From: Chromatiaceae bacterium
Lineage (GTDB): Bacteria; Pseudomonadota; Gammaproteobacteria; Chromatiales; Chromatiaceae
Length of the DNA stretch: 12,421 nt
Assembly: GCA_016938795.1 (NCBI GenBank)
Contig: JAFGTZ010000057.1
Location: 1 to 12,421, forward strand
Direction: 5' to 3'
The notes under the pieces are model-generated. The model did no database searches and was not told the origin of the DNA. It was given only the letters and a program-made list of their open reading frames with translations. Both the position numbers and the translations under genes were made by a program. Position 1 is the stretch's first letter, and every line of letters starts with the position of its first letter. Below are positions 1 through 5,926 of the stretch, one piece after another.

Positions 1-498
1 GGGGCCGAGGGCATCGCGCTCAAATGGCCCAACGACGTCTTGTGGCGGCAGCGCAAGCTTGCCGGGCTGCTGCTGGAGGTGGCGGGCGAGTCGCAGGGAC
101 CGAGCCATCTTGTTGTTGGTCTGGGGCTGAATCTCGATATGGCCCAAGCGCAGGGCAAAACCATCGACCAACCCTGGTGTGCCCTGGCCGAGACCGGCGC
201 TCGCACCGGACGCAATGCGTTGGCGGCGCATCTCATCGCGGCGCTTGGCGAGGCGCTGGAGGATTACGGGTGTCGCGGTCTGGAGCCCTTTGTCGAGCGC
301 TGGTCGCGTTTCGACGCGCTGCGCGGCGAGCCGGTGCGTCTGGTGCTGGGTGATCGCCGCATCGAGGGTGTACATGCCGGCATCGCGCCCGATGGCGCCT
401 TGCTGCTCGACACCGCCGAGGGGCGGCGCGCCTTTCAGGCCGGCGAGGTCAGTCTGCGCTCCTTGGAAGAGAGAGAAAAAGCCCCTCTTTTTTACTGA
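1..498 (+). CDS. birA: Biotin-protein ligase BirA, C-terminal part (5' end outside window)
   Basis: BirA activates biotin with ATP to biotinyl-AMP and transfers it to the biotin carrier protein of acetyl-CoA carboxylase in the cytoplasm. Frame 1 is open from the first base, and 165 residues are visible before the TGA at 496-498. Near the start is the ligase core motif KWPNDV, followed by RKLAGLLLE. A GLGLNL strand follows, matching the conserved glycine/asparagine motif of the biotin/lipoate ligase fold. The last ~50 residues (GEPVRLVLGDRRIEGV... ending in GEVSLR) fit the small SH3-like C-terminal domain of BirA. The N-terminal catalytic part, and any DNA-binding domain, lie upstream of the window, so I cannot tell whether this is a repressor-type BirA. 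It is followed 59 bp later by coaX on the same strand, a pairing common in Proteobacteria, probably as one transcript. Confidence 0.93.
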   Translation, partial: GAEGIALKWPNDVLWRQRKLAGLLLEVAGESQGPSHLVVGLGLNLDMAQAQGKTIDQPWCALAETGARTGRNALAAHLIAALGEALEDYGCRGLEPFVERWSRFDALRGEPVRLVLGDRRIEGVHAGIAPDGALLLDTAEGRRAFQAGEVSLRSLEEREKAPLFY

Positions 499-557
499 CG
501 AGAGGGGGATTTGGCCTGGATTGGGTCAACCGAATACTGTCTGACAGGGCGGCCTTC

Positions 558-1304
558 ATGATGCTTCTGCTCGATATCGGCAATACCAATTTACGCTGGA
601 CCCTGGCCGAGGAGGGCGCGCTTGGCGAGGTGCGCGTGCTGCGCCACGGGGGCGCCATGCCGCTCGATTTGCTCGCCGAGTGGGAGTCGCTGGAGGCGCC
701 CGATCGGGTGGTGGCGAGCAACGTGGCAGGTGAGGCCATGGCGATGGCGCTCGCACGCGTCACCCGCGCCTGCTGGGGGCTGACGCCAACCTTCGTCGCC
801 ACCCAGGCCGAGTGGCGCGGTCTGCGCGTCGCCTATGCCGAGCCGGCGCGCTTTGGGGTGGATCGCTGGCTTGCGCTCATCGCCGCCCATGCCGAGAGCC
901 GGCGCGCCACGCTTATTCTGGATGCCGGCAGCGCGGCCACCTTCGACCTGCTGCTTGGCGATGGACGCCATCTCGGCGGACTCATTCTGCCGGGCGTCGA
1001 GATGATGCGCGCCAGCCTGCTGAGGGGAACCCAGATTCCGCGCATCGAGTACGAACCAACTGACGTCGTCTGGGCCAGGGATACCGCCACGGCAGTGGCG
1101 GCGGGCAGTCTGAGCGCCATCGCGTCGCTGGCCAGCCGGCTGTATGACCGCTTGGCCGTCGAGGTCGGTGAGCCGCCCCGTTTCATCCTCACCGGCGGCG
1201 ATGCCGAGCGTCTGCACCCCTATCTGGATCGTCCCAGCGAGTGCATTCCCGATCTGGTGTTGAAAGGGCTCCTCGCGTATGTTTCAGCGGCGGACCACGC
1301 GTGA
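558..1304 (+). CDS. coaX: Type III pantothenate kinase
   Basis: CoaX phosphorylates pantothenate to 4'-phosphopantothenate, the first step of coenzyme A synthesis, in the cytoplasm. The 248-residue protein has the usual length for the family and the ASKHA-fold signatures in order: the phosphate-binding DIGNTN loop (residues 6-11), FGVDRW (99-104) with the conserved catalytic/substrate Asp102, DAGSA (122-126) as the second phosphate motif, GGLILPG (140-146), and TGGDA (212-216) near the end. Two tandem ATGs (558 and 561) could each start the protein; I use the first. The ribosome-binding site is weak, with only a G-rich stretch around 546-552. The gene lies 59 bp downstream of birA on the same strand and converges on the tRNA-Arg gene. 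Type III kinases replace CoaA (type I) in many purple bacteria and pseudomonads. Confidence 0.95.
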   Translation: MMLLLDIGNTNLRWTLAEEGALGEVRVLRHGGAMPLDLLAEWESLEAPDRVVASNVAGEAMAMALARVTRACWGLTPTFVATQAEWRGLRVAYAEPARFGVDRWLALIAAHAESRRATLILDAGSAATFDLLLGDGRHLGGLILPGVEMMRASLLRGTQIPRIEYEPTDVVWARDTATAVAAGSLSAIASLASRLYDRLAVEVGEPPRFILTGGDAERLHPYLDRPSECIPDLVLKGLLAYVSAADHA

Positions 1305-1342
1305 GGACTGGGGTGCGATAAGGCGGGAATCTAGGGGGTATT

Positions 1343-1419
1343 TGGTGCCCACGGCAGGATTCGAACCTGCGACCTATCGCTTAGGAGGCGATTGCTCTAT
1401 CCAGCTGAGCTACGAGGGC
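1343..1419 (-). tRNA. tRNA-Arg, anticodon CCT
   Basis: The minus strand folds into a full cloverleaf of 77 nt including an encoded CCA (1343-1345). Acceptor strands are GCCCTCG and CGTGGGC, the D stem is GCTC/GAGC, the anticodon stem is ATCGC/GCGAT around loop CTCCTAA, the variable loop is AGGTC, and the T stem GCAGG/CCTGC encloses TTCGAAT. Anticodon CCT reads the arginine codon AGG. The acceptor stem pairs perfectly except for a U-U opposition at tRNA positions 5 and 68 (window bases 1415 and 1351). It lies between coaX and the minus-strand photosynthesis genes and is convergent with coaX. Confidence 0.95.
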
Positions 1420-1434
1420 ATGGGAAAGAAACCC

Positions 1435-1440
1435 ATTCTA
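1435..1440 (-). promoter_or_regulatory. Candidate -10 box for tRNA-Arg
   Basis: On the minus strand the hexamer TAGAAT (five of six matches to TATAAT) lies 15 bp before the mature tRNA 5' end. That would place the transcription start about 8-10 nt upstream of the tRNA. No convincing -35 box at 16-18 bp spacing is visible. A 5-bp inverted repeat, ATGGG/CCCAT, at 1420-1436 directly abuts the tRNA 5' end. Confidence 0.35.
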
Positions 1441-1444
1441 GCGC

Positions 1445-1476
1445 AGCGCGGGTGTCCAAACCATGGCGCCCGCGCT
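1445..1476 (-). repeat. 8-bp inverted repeat after the small membrane protein gene
   Basis: AGCGCGGG (1445-1452) and CCCGCGCT (1469-1476) are perfect complements separated by 16 nt. The repeat starts 3 bp past the stop codon of the minus-strand small membrane protein gene, so its transcript could end in a GC-rich stem-loop. There is no T-tract after it on the minus strand, so it is not a standard intrinsic terminator. A role in RNA 3'-end stability or Rho-dependent termination is possible. Confidence 0.4.
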
Positions 1477-1478
1477 TC

Positions 1479-1766
1479 TTAATCAGGCGACCGCCGAGCC
1501 GCGCGTCGCCAGCGCCAGGCCAGATCGGCCAGATGGGTGAGGAGGGCGCCGGTCAGGGCCAGACTGATCCAGCCCCACCAGGCATCCACCAGCGCCGCGC
1601 GCAGCGCCAGCATGAGCAGAAAGCCCGAGAGCAGAAAGCCGATCAGATCGGCGGGCGGCAGACCCCGCCCGGTGCGCCGATGCACGAGGGCCAGCACCAG
1701 GCCCTCGATGACGATCAGCACCAGGATGAGGTCGATGATGCGACCGCTCGCGAACAGCTCGCTCAA
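1479..1766 (-). CDS. Small hydrophobic protein of unknown function, coupled to bchP
   Basis: I cannot assign a named family. The 95-residue protein has three likely membrane helices at about residues 9-28, 39-59 and 64-83. A basic HRRTGRG loop separates the first two, and a very basic tail (WRWRRAARR) suggests a cytoplasmic C terminus. The start codon is TTG (1764-1766), which shares bases with the bchP TGA (1763-1765); no other start lies before the first helix, so this overlap implies translational coupling to bchP. Coding is supported by the coherent helix-loop-helix pattern, in contrast to the arginine-rich shadow frames around it. Position suggests a role in or near the photosynthetic membrane, possibly tied to tail reduction or pigment handling, but this is inference only. 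I recall similar short unnamed membrane proteins in purple bacteria but cannot verify that here. Confidence 0.75.
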   Translation of the reverse strand: MSELFASGRIIDLILVLIVIEGLVLALVHRRTGRGLPPADLIGFLLSGFLLMLALRAALVDAWWGWISLALTGALLTHLADLAWRWRRAARRSPD

Positions 1767-2953
1767 CGCGGCGACACCAGCCCAAGCAGATGCGCCATGT
1801 CCTTGAAGAAGATGCGCAGATGGGCGCCGGGGCGGGCCTTGACCAGACGCTTGTTCATGTAGGCCTCCCAGGTCAGATACTGGATGTCCGGGTCGGCGCA
1901 GAGGCTCACGAAACGCTCGCGGCGCTTGTCGCTGGAGTACCAGAAGCGCTGCATGATGCCGAGCACCCAGAACACCTTGCCGTGCGCCTTCATGAAGCGC
2001 TTGCGGGCGTTTTTGAGCGCGGCGGCCTTGCCGGTGGCGAGGAACTCCTCGACGGCATCGGCCGCAAGGCGCCCGCCCGCCATGGCGTAATAGATGCCTT
2101 CACCCGAGGCGGGAGCCACCACCCCGGCGGCATCGCCGGCGAGCAGGATGTCGCGTCCGTTGTCCCAGCACTTGAGGGGTTCGAGCGGGATGGGTGCGCC
2201 CTCGCGACGGAGAATTTCGGCATCGGCGAGGCCGGCGCGGCGGATCAGCTCGGTGCAGGCGGCGCGCAGCGAGAAGCCGGGCACGGCGGTGCCCACGCCG
2301 ACGCTGATGGTGTCGCCGTGCGGGAAGACCCAGCCGTAGAAGTCGGGCGAGATATCGCCCTGGTAGTAGACATCGCAGCGGTTGCCGTCGAAGCCCTCCG
2401 GGGTGCGCAGGATTTCGTGGTAGGCCGAGACGTATTTGACCGTTTCATAGCCTGGCACATAGTGCTTGCCGACGAACGAATTGGCCCCATCGGCGCCAAT
2501 GACGGCGCGGGCGCGCACCTGTTCGCTCGGCGAGCCGTTGCGGCCCTGACCGGGGCGGTAGACGACGATGGCGGTGCCATCCGTGTCGCGCTCGATCTTC
2601 TCGAAGGTGCCGGTCACGCGGGTGGCGCCCGAGGTGGCGGCGCGCGCGCGTAGCCACTCATCGAAATGCTCGCGATCAACCAGTCCCACATAGCCGCCCT
2701 CGATGGGCATGTCCACCTCGCGGTTGGAGGGCGCGACCATGCGCGCCGAACTCACGCGGTTGGCCAGCACCGACTCGGGCAGCTCGAACTCGCGCATGGC
2801 CTGGGGCGGAATGGCGCCGCCGCAGGGCTTGATGCGCCCGGCGCGGTCGAGCAGGCAGACGGAGCGCCCGCGCTTGGCCAGATCGTTGGCGGCAGTCGCA
2901 CCGGCGGGGCCGCCGCCGATGACGACGACGTCGAAGGTTTCAAGGTTGGACAT
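1763..2953 (-). CDS. bchP: Geranylgeranyl reductase BchP (bacteriochlorophyll tail reduction)
   Basis: BchP reduces three double bonds of the geranylgeranyl tail of bacteriochlorophyll (or of geranylgeranyl diphosphate) to give phytyl, using reduced pyridine nucleotide, at the photosynthetic membrane. The 396-residue product begins with a Rossmann FAD/NAD motif GGGPAG (13-18) and has KPCGGAIP (42-49), characteristic of geranylgeranyl reductases. It then has the internal VIGADGANS segment (151-159) and the C-terminal FAD motif AGDAAGVVAPASGEGI (272-287). Length matches the family (~390-400). I chose the ATG at 2951-2953, which has a GAGA element 7 nt upstream; an in-frame TTG two codons earlier lacks properly spaced ribosome-binding bases. 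It lies 75 bp downstream of bchG on the same strand and overlaps the start of the small membrane protein gene. In Rhodobacter a pucC-like gene separates bchG and bchP; it is missing here. Confidence 0.97.
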   Translation of the reverse strand: MSNLETFDVVVIGGGPAGATAANDLAKRGRSVCLLDRAGRIKPCGGAIPPQAMREFELPESVLANRVSSARMVAPSNREVDMPIEGGYVGLVDREHFDEWLRARAATSGATRVTGTFEKIERDTDGTAIVVYRPGQGRNGSPSEQVRARAVIGADGANSFVGKHYVPGYETVKYVSAYHEILRTPEGFDGNRCDVYYQGDISPDFYGWVFPHGDTISVGVGTAVPGFSLRAACTELIRRAGLADAEILRREGAPIPLEPLKCWDNGRDILLAGDAAGVVAPASGEGIYYAMAGGRLAADAVEEFLATGKAAALKNARKRFMKAHGKVFWVLGIMQRFWYSSDKRRERFVSLCADPDIQYLTWEAYMNKRLVKARPGAHLRIFFKDMAHLLGLVSPR

Positions 2954-3028
2954 GGGCAAATCTCGTTGCTGGGCCTTCGTTCAGGATTGATAGAGAGGAG
3001 GGAGGGCGCGCCGCTCCATCCGCGAGGT

Positions 3029-3943
3029 TCAGCCGGCGGACGTCATGAGTCCGCGCACGGCAAAGGCGCTGATCATCATGCCAGTGACATAGACGCTCAC
3101 GCCCAGACCGCTGAACCAGACCGCGCGCTCGACCGGCTTGGCGAGAAAGCGCACCATGAGCGCAAGCTGGATGAGCAGCACCACGCCCACGGCGATGCCA
3201 TGCACGGGCTTGTCCCACAGGAAGAGCAGCGTGACCACCAGCGCCTGGGGCGCGGCCATGACGGCGCAGGCAAGCTGCGCCGCGCGCTCGGCGCCGAGCT
3301 GCACGGGCAGCGAGCGCACGCCCATCTCGATGTCGCCCTCGATGGCCTTGAAGTCGTTGAGGGTCATGATGCCGTGGGCGCCAAGGCTGTAGAGCAGCGC
3401 GAGCGCGAGAATCTCCCAGCCGGGCATGGCGCCGCCGATGAGAACCGCCGCGCCCGTGATCCAGGCGAGACCTTCGTAGGAGATGCCAGCGGCGAGATTG
3501 CCCCACCAGCCGTTGTTCTTGAAGCGCAGTGGCGGCGCACTGTAGCCCCAGGCGATGGCCATGCCGATGAGCGCCATGCCGAACACCCAGGGGCCGAGCG
3601 CATAGGCGAGCAGCAGCGAGAGCGCTGACCAGAGGATCGACATGTAAAGCCCCCAGCGTCCCGGGATGCGTCCCGAGGGGATGGGGCGGTCGGGCTCGTT
3701 GATGGCATCGACATGACGGTCGAACCAGTCGTTGACCACCTGGCTGGTGCCGCACATGAGCGGTCCGGCGAGCAGGATGCCGGCGAGCAGGATCCACCAC
3801 TGCTCCAGAATGGGCGCACCCGAGGAGACCACCCCGCAGGTGAAGGCCCACATGGGCGGAAACCAGGTGATGGGGTGCAGCACCTCGATGACCGCAGGCA
3901 TTTTCGAGCGCGGCGCGGGGGCGGACAGGGTTGTGTCGTTCAT
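3029..3943 (-). CDS. bchG: Bacteriochlorophyll synthase BchG (UbiA-type prenyltransferase)
   Basis: BchG esterifies bacteriochlorophyllide a with geranylgeranyl (or phytyl) diphosphate, making the hydrophobic pigment that can be inserted into light-harvesting and reaction-centre proteins. The 304-residue, highly hydrophobic protein has the two aspartate-rich motifs of the UbiA superfamily. The first is NDWFDRHVD (71-79), followed by the chlorophyll-synthase signature INEPDRPIPSGRI (81-93). The second is LNDFKAIEGD (195-204) followed by GVRSLPV. These Asp residues bind Mg2+ and the diphosphate of the prenyl donor. About eight to nine membrane segments can be read by eye. The ATG at 3941-3943 has an AGG 7 nt upstream. 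It lies 129 bp downstream of ppsR on the same strand and 75 bp upstream of bchP. No clear separate promoter is visible in the ppsR-bchG gap. Confidence 0.97.
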   Translation of the reverse strand: MNDTTLSAPAPRSKMPAVIEVLHPITWFPPMWAFTCGVVSSGAPILEQWWILLAGILLAGPLMCGTSQVVNDWFDRHVDAINEPDRPIPSGRIPGRWGLYMSILWSALSLLLAYALGPWVFGMALIGMAIAWGYSAPPLRFKNNGWWGNLAAGISYEGLAWITGAAVLIGGAMPGWEILALALLYSLGAHGIMTLNDFKAIEGDIEMGVRSLPVQLGAERAAQLACAVMAAPQALVVTLLFLWDKPVHGIAVGVVLLIQLALMVRFLAKPVERAVWFSGLGVSVYVTGMMISAFAVRGLMTSAG

Positions 3944-4072
3944 GCGGAAACCTGGGACGATCGCATCAAGGGTGAAGGGAAGCCAGCGCGGAGCCGATGC
4001 GCGAGGCCGCGCGGGGCGAGGCAGTCGCTGGGCAGGGTTTGGAATACGCGCATGGCCGGGCGTTTGGGCGTC

Positions 4073-5518
4073 TTATTTTTTGTCTGCCGCCGCGTCGCTC
4101 TCGTGCGTCTGGTCGGCAAGACCGTAGCGGTCGATTTTGACGTAGAGACTTTGGCGGCTCAAGCCCAGTAGCTCGGCGGCCGAGGCGCGATTGTCGCTGG
4201 TGAGCTTGAGCGCCGCCTCGATGCAGAGACGCTCGATGGTGTCGGTCGATTCGCGCACCAGCTCCTTGAGCGGCACCCGTCCGACCCGTTCGGTGAGCTG
4301 ATCGAGCCAGCGCGGCTGCTCGGGGCTGGTGGGCTGTTCGGCGCCAAGCCGCCGCCCGATGTCGCGGATGAAAAAGCCGAAATAGGGTCGCTCGCCGTTG
4401 TGCACCGCCGACGCCGAAATTTCAACATCGGTGATGGAGCCATATTCGCCGCGCAGCGTGGTGGCGAACAAGCGCACCGTGTCGTGCTGGCGCAGATTGG
4501 CCATGAGTACGTTGAGATCGACCCCCGGACGTCCGAGCCAGCGATCGAGCGATTCGCCGCGCGCCTGCTGCTCGGTGGCAATCTCGGCGAGGTTGAGAAA
4601 GGTGCCGTTGGCGCTCAGGATGCGCCCCTCGGCATCGGTGATGACCACGCAGTCGGGGGCCTTTTCGAGCGCGCGCAGATAGCGCGTTTTGGTTTCGGGC
4701 AGCGCTGCGGCGGTGGCGTCGGTGGGCAGGGGCGAGAGCCGCACCAGTAGAAAGGAGAGGCTTTCCTGGCGCAGCAGCGAGGCCGAGACGAGAAACTCCT
4801 GGAAGCTGTCGTGCAGGCGCGCGCGCACGTCATCGGCGCGCCCCGCCGCGCGCACCCCGGCAAGCAGCCCGTTGATGGCTTGGGTGCCGTCGGCATCGAA
4901 ACCCTCGGGGAAGGGCCGTCCGATGATGCGGGTGGGGGCCGCGCCGAGCACCTGACCTGCCGCCGGATTGGCCTCGACCACACGCTGGGTCGAGGCGTCG
5001 ATGATGAGAATGGCCTCGGAGACCATGCGAAAGAGCAGCCGGTAGCGGGTCTCGACCTGACGGAAGCGCCAATAGTCGCGCTCGAGCGCCTGCTGGGCAT
5101 CGACAAGCTGCTGCTGGAGCGCCGCCATGCCCTGAAGATTGCGCCCGAGCGCGATCAGAGCGCCTTCCCTGCCGTGACGCATGGCGCGATACTGGATGGG
5201 AATCTCGGTGCCGCGTTCAGTGGGATGCGCCACCTGGCGCCAGCGCATGAGGGGCTCGGGGCGCGTCGTATCGCGCGCCTCCTGAAGCAGGGCCTCAAGG
5301 TTGGCGCGGCTTTCAGGCAGCACAGTGGCCAGCCAGGGCTGACCGATCCAGTCGTCGCCAAACTCGGACGACAGATCGTCGCTGCCGAAAGCGATATCGC
5401 TCACTACGCCTTGGTCGTCGATCACGATCGCGATGTCCGCCGTGCCTTCAAGCAAAAGCGCTGCGGTCTCGGCATCGAGAACGCCCAGGGATTCCTGAGG
5501 ATTCCTGAACGGACTCAC
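4073..5518 (-). CDS. ppsR: PpsR/CrtJ-type transcriptional repressor of photosynthesis genes
   Basis: PpsR/CrtJ represses bacteriochlorophyll, carotenoid and antenna genes in oxidising conditions by binding paired TGT-N12-ACA sites. Numbering is from the upstream ATG at 5549-5551 (492 residues). The order is an N-terminal PAS-like domain (~27-140), a glutamine-rich coiled linker around LQQQLVDAQQALERDY (145-160), PAS1 (~165-275), PAS2 (~290-398), and a Fis-type helix-turn-helix at the C terminus (~435-478, including SAAELLGLSRQSLYVKI). I prefer the GTG at 5516-5518 (codon 12): GGAGGA lies 10 nt before it, the ATG has no such site, and the shorter N terminus fits the Rhodobacter protein as I recall it. 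Only two cysteines are present, Cys301 (PAS2) and Cys443 (helix-turn-helix). It is divergent from bchF and heads the minus-strand group. No aerR/ppaA antirepressor gene lies beside it. Confidence 0.95.
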   Translation of the reverse strand: MSPFRNPQESLGVLDAETAALLLEGTADIAIVIDDQGVVSDIAFGSDDLSSEFGDDWIGQPWLATVLPESRANLEALLQEARDTTRPEPLMRWRQVAHPTERGTEIPIQYRAMRHGREGALIALGRNLQGMAALQQQLVDAQQALERDYWRFRQVETRYRLLFRMVSEAILIIDASTQRVVEANPAAGQVLGAAPTRIIGRPFPEGFDADGTQAINGLLAGVRAAGRADDVRARLHDSFQEFLVSASLLRQESLSFLLVRLSPLPTDATAAALPETKTRYLRALEKAPDCVVITDAEGRILSANGTFLNLAEIATEQQARGESLDRWLGRPGVDLNVLMANLRQHDTVRLFATTLRGEYGSITDVEISASAVHNGERPYFGFFIRDIGRRLGAEQPTSPEQPRWLDQLTERVGRVPLKELVRESTDTIERLCIEAALKLTSDNRASAAELLGLSRQSLYVKIDRYGLADQTHESDAAADKK

Positions 5519-5528
5519 GGCGACCAGT

Positions 5529-5534
5529 TCCTCC
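5529..5534 (-). promoter_or_regulatory. Ribosome-binding site deciding the ppsR GTG start
   Basis: GGAGGA on the minus strand is a near-perfect Shine-Dalgarno sequence, 10 nt before the GTG at 5516-5518. It lies inside the reading frame of the alternative upstream ATG (5549-5551), which itself has no purine-rich sequence at a suitable distance. This favours the GTG. Confidence 0.55.
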
Positions 5535-5613
5535 ACTGCCGATGGACGCATTGCGCGGGTTGAACATCAGGACAGGGGGGCGAGGCGGGTTGATGGCCCT
5601 GACTGAGCGGTAT

Positions 5614-5647
5614 GGCGCAAACGCGCAAGCACCAGGGTTTTTGCGCC
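5614..5647 (-). repeat. 8-bp inverted repeat in the presumed ppsR leader
   Basis: GGCGCAAA (5614-5621) and TTTGCGCC (5640-5647) are perfect complements with an 18-nt loop. In a minus-strand transcript this stem-loop would sit about 95-130 nt before the ppsR GTG. There is no T-tract after it, so it does not look like a terminator; a leader structure is possible. Confidence 0.35.
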
Positions 5648-5829
5648 CATCGGCGCAGCAAACCACGCCCGGCGCGCGGCCTGGGCGGCGAATTGTCAGG
5701 ACTATTAGGATGAACCACGCCAAGACGTCCCCGCGGGTCGCACTCGATGCCTCGACGCGCCTGGTGCCCGCACCCTGCCATCTCGGGCGAGCCTGAACCC
5801 TGGCGGAATGCCGCCTTGGGGCTACCAAG

Positions 5830-5846
5830 CGCCAGCGCCTCTGGCG
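5830..5846 (-). repeat. 6-bp hairpin with 5-nt loop in the presumed ppsR leader
   Basis: CGCCAG (5830-5835) and CTGGCG (5841-5846) form a perfect stem around CGCCT, extendable by a G-T pair. It lies just downstream of the proposed minus-strand promoter, near the 5' end of the predicted ppsR transcript. Confidence 0.3.
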
Positions 5847-5868
5847 TCCAGCGTGGTCATATGGGCTC

Positions 5869-5891
5869 GCAAGCCTATTGTGAAGGCTTGC
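5869..5891. promoter_or_regulatory. Inverted repeat GCAAGCC-N9-GGCTTGC, candidate operator over the ppsR-side -10
   Basis: GCAAGCC (5869-5875) and GGCTTGC (5885-5891) are perfect 7-bp complements separated by 9 bp. The dyad centre (5880) coincides with the proposed minus-strand -10 box (5877-5882), so a protein bound here would block that promoter. No known regulator is recognised from the sequence. Confidence 0.45.
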
Positions 5892-5904
5892 TAACGGTTG
5901 TCAA
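5877..5904 (-). promoter_or_regulatory. Candidate sigma-70 promoter directed toward ppsR
   Basis: On the minus strand, TTGACA (5904 to 5899, perfect -35 consensus) is followed after 16 bp by CACAAT (5882 to 5877, four of six matches to TATAAT). Transcription would begin near 5870, leaving a leader of about 350 nt before the ppsR GTG. A closer ppsR promoter was looked for but not found. Confidence 0.4.
5879..5896. promoter_or_regulatory. Degenerate PpsR/CrtJ-like site 1 (TGT-N12-ACG)
   Basis: TGT at 5879-5881 is followed after exactly 12 bp by ACG. The PpsR/CrtJ consensus is TGT-N12-ACA, so one position is off. It is paired with a second site of the same form 20 bp away, centre to centre. Confidence 0.25.
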
Positions 5905-5916
5905 GTCAAGTTTACG
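5899..5916. promoter_or_regulatory. Degenerate PpsR/CrtJ-like site 2 (TGTC-N11-ACG)
   Basis: TGT at 5899-5901 is followed after exactly 12 bp by ACG; the left half TGTC matches the longer consensus. It overlaps the minus-strand -35 box and the left half of the 16-bp palindrome. Tandem PpsR sites near bch promoters are typical of the family, but the ACG half departs from consensus in both copies. Confidence 0.28.
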
Positions 5917-5923
5917 TAAACTT
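5908..5923. promoter_or_regulatory. Perfect 16-bp palindrome AAGTTTACGTAAACTT, candidate central operator
   Basis: The 16 bp are perfectly self-complementary with centre between 5915 and 5916. They lie exactly 3 bp from the minus-strand -35 box (5899-5904) and 3 bp from the plus-strand -35 box (5927-5932). Counting the partly matching GTCAA/TTGAC outer arms, the dyad spans 5900-5931. The position suggests an operator shared by both divergent promoters. The regulator is not identified: the core is not an FNR/FixK box and only partly overlaps a PpsR-like site. Confidence 0.6.
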
Positions 5924-5926
5924 TGG

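Noticed and set aside
482..507. CCCCTCT/AGAGGGG inverted repeat with a T-run at the end of birA
   Set aside because: The T-run is in the loop, not after the stem, and it overlaps the birA stop codon. It does not have the form of an intrinsic terminator, and birA-coaX are likely co-transcribed.
2954..2959. TTG start for bchP two codons upstream
   Set aside because: The purine-rich sequence would be only 2 nt from this TTG, whereas the ATG at 2953 has it at 7 nt.
1790..3628. Long plus-strand frames (287 and 320 codons) opposite bchP and bchG
   Set aside because: The products are Ala/Gly/His/Asp-rich with no domain, and the opposite strand encodes clear BchP and BchG proteins.
5448..5828. 126-codon minus-strand frame upstream of and overlapping ppsR
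   Set aside because: It overlaps the ppsR N terminus in another frame, is Arg/Pro-rich with no domain, and has no convincing start; it is most likely non-coding leader.
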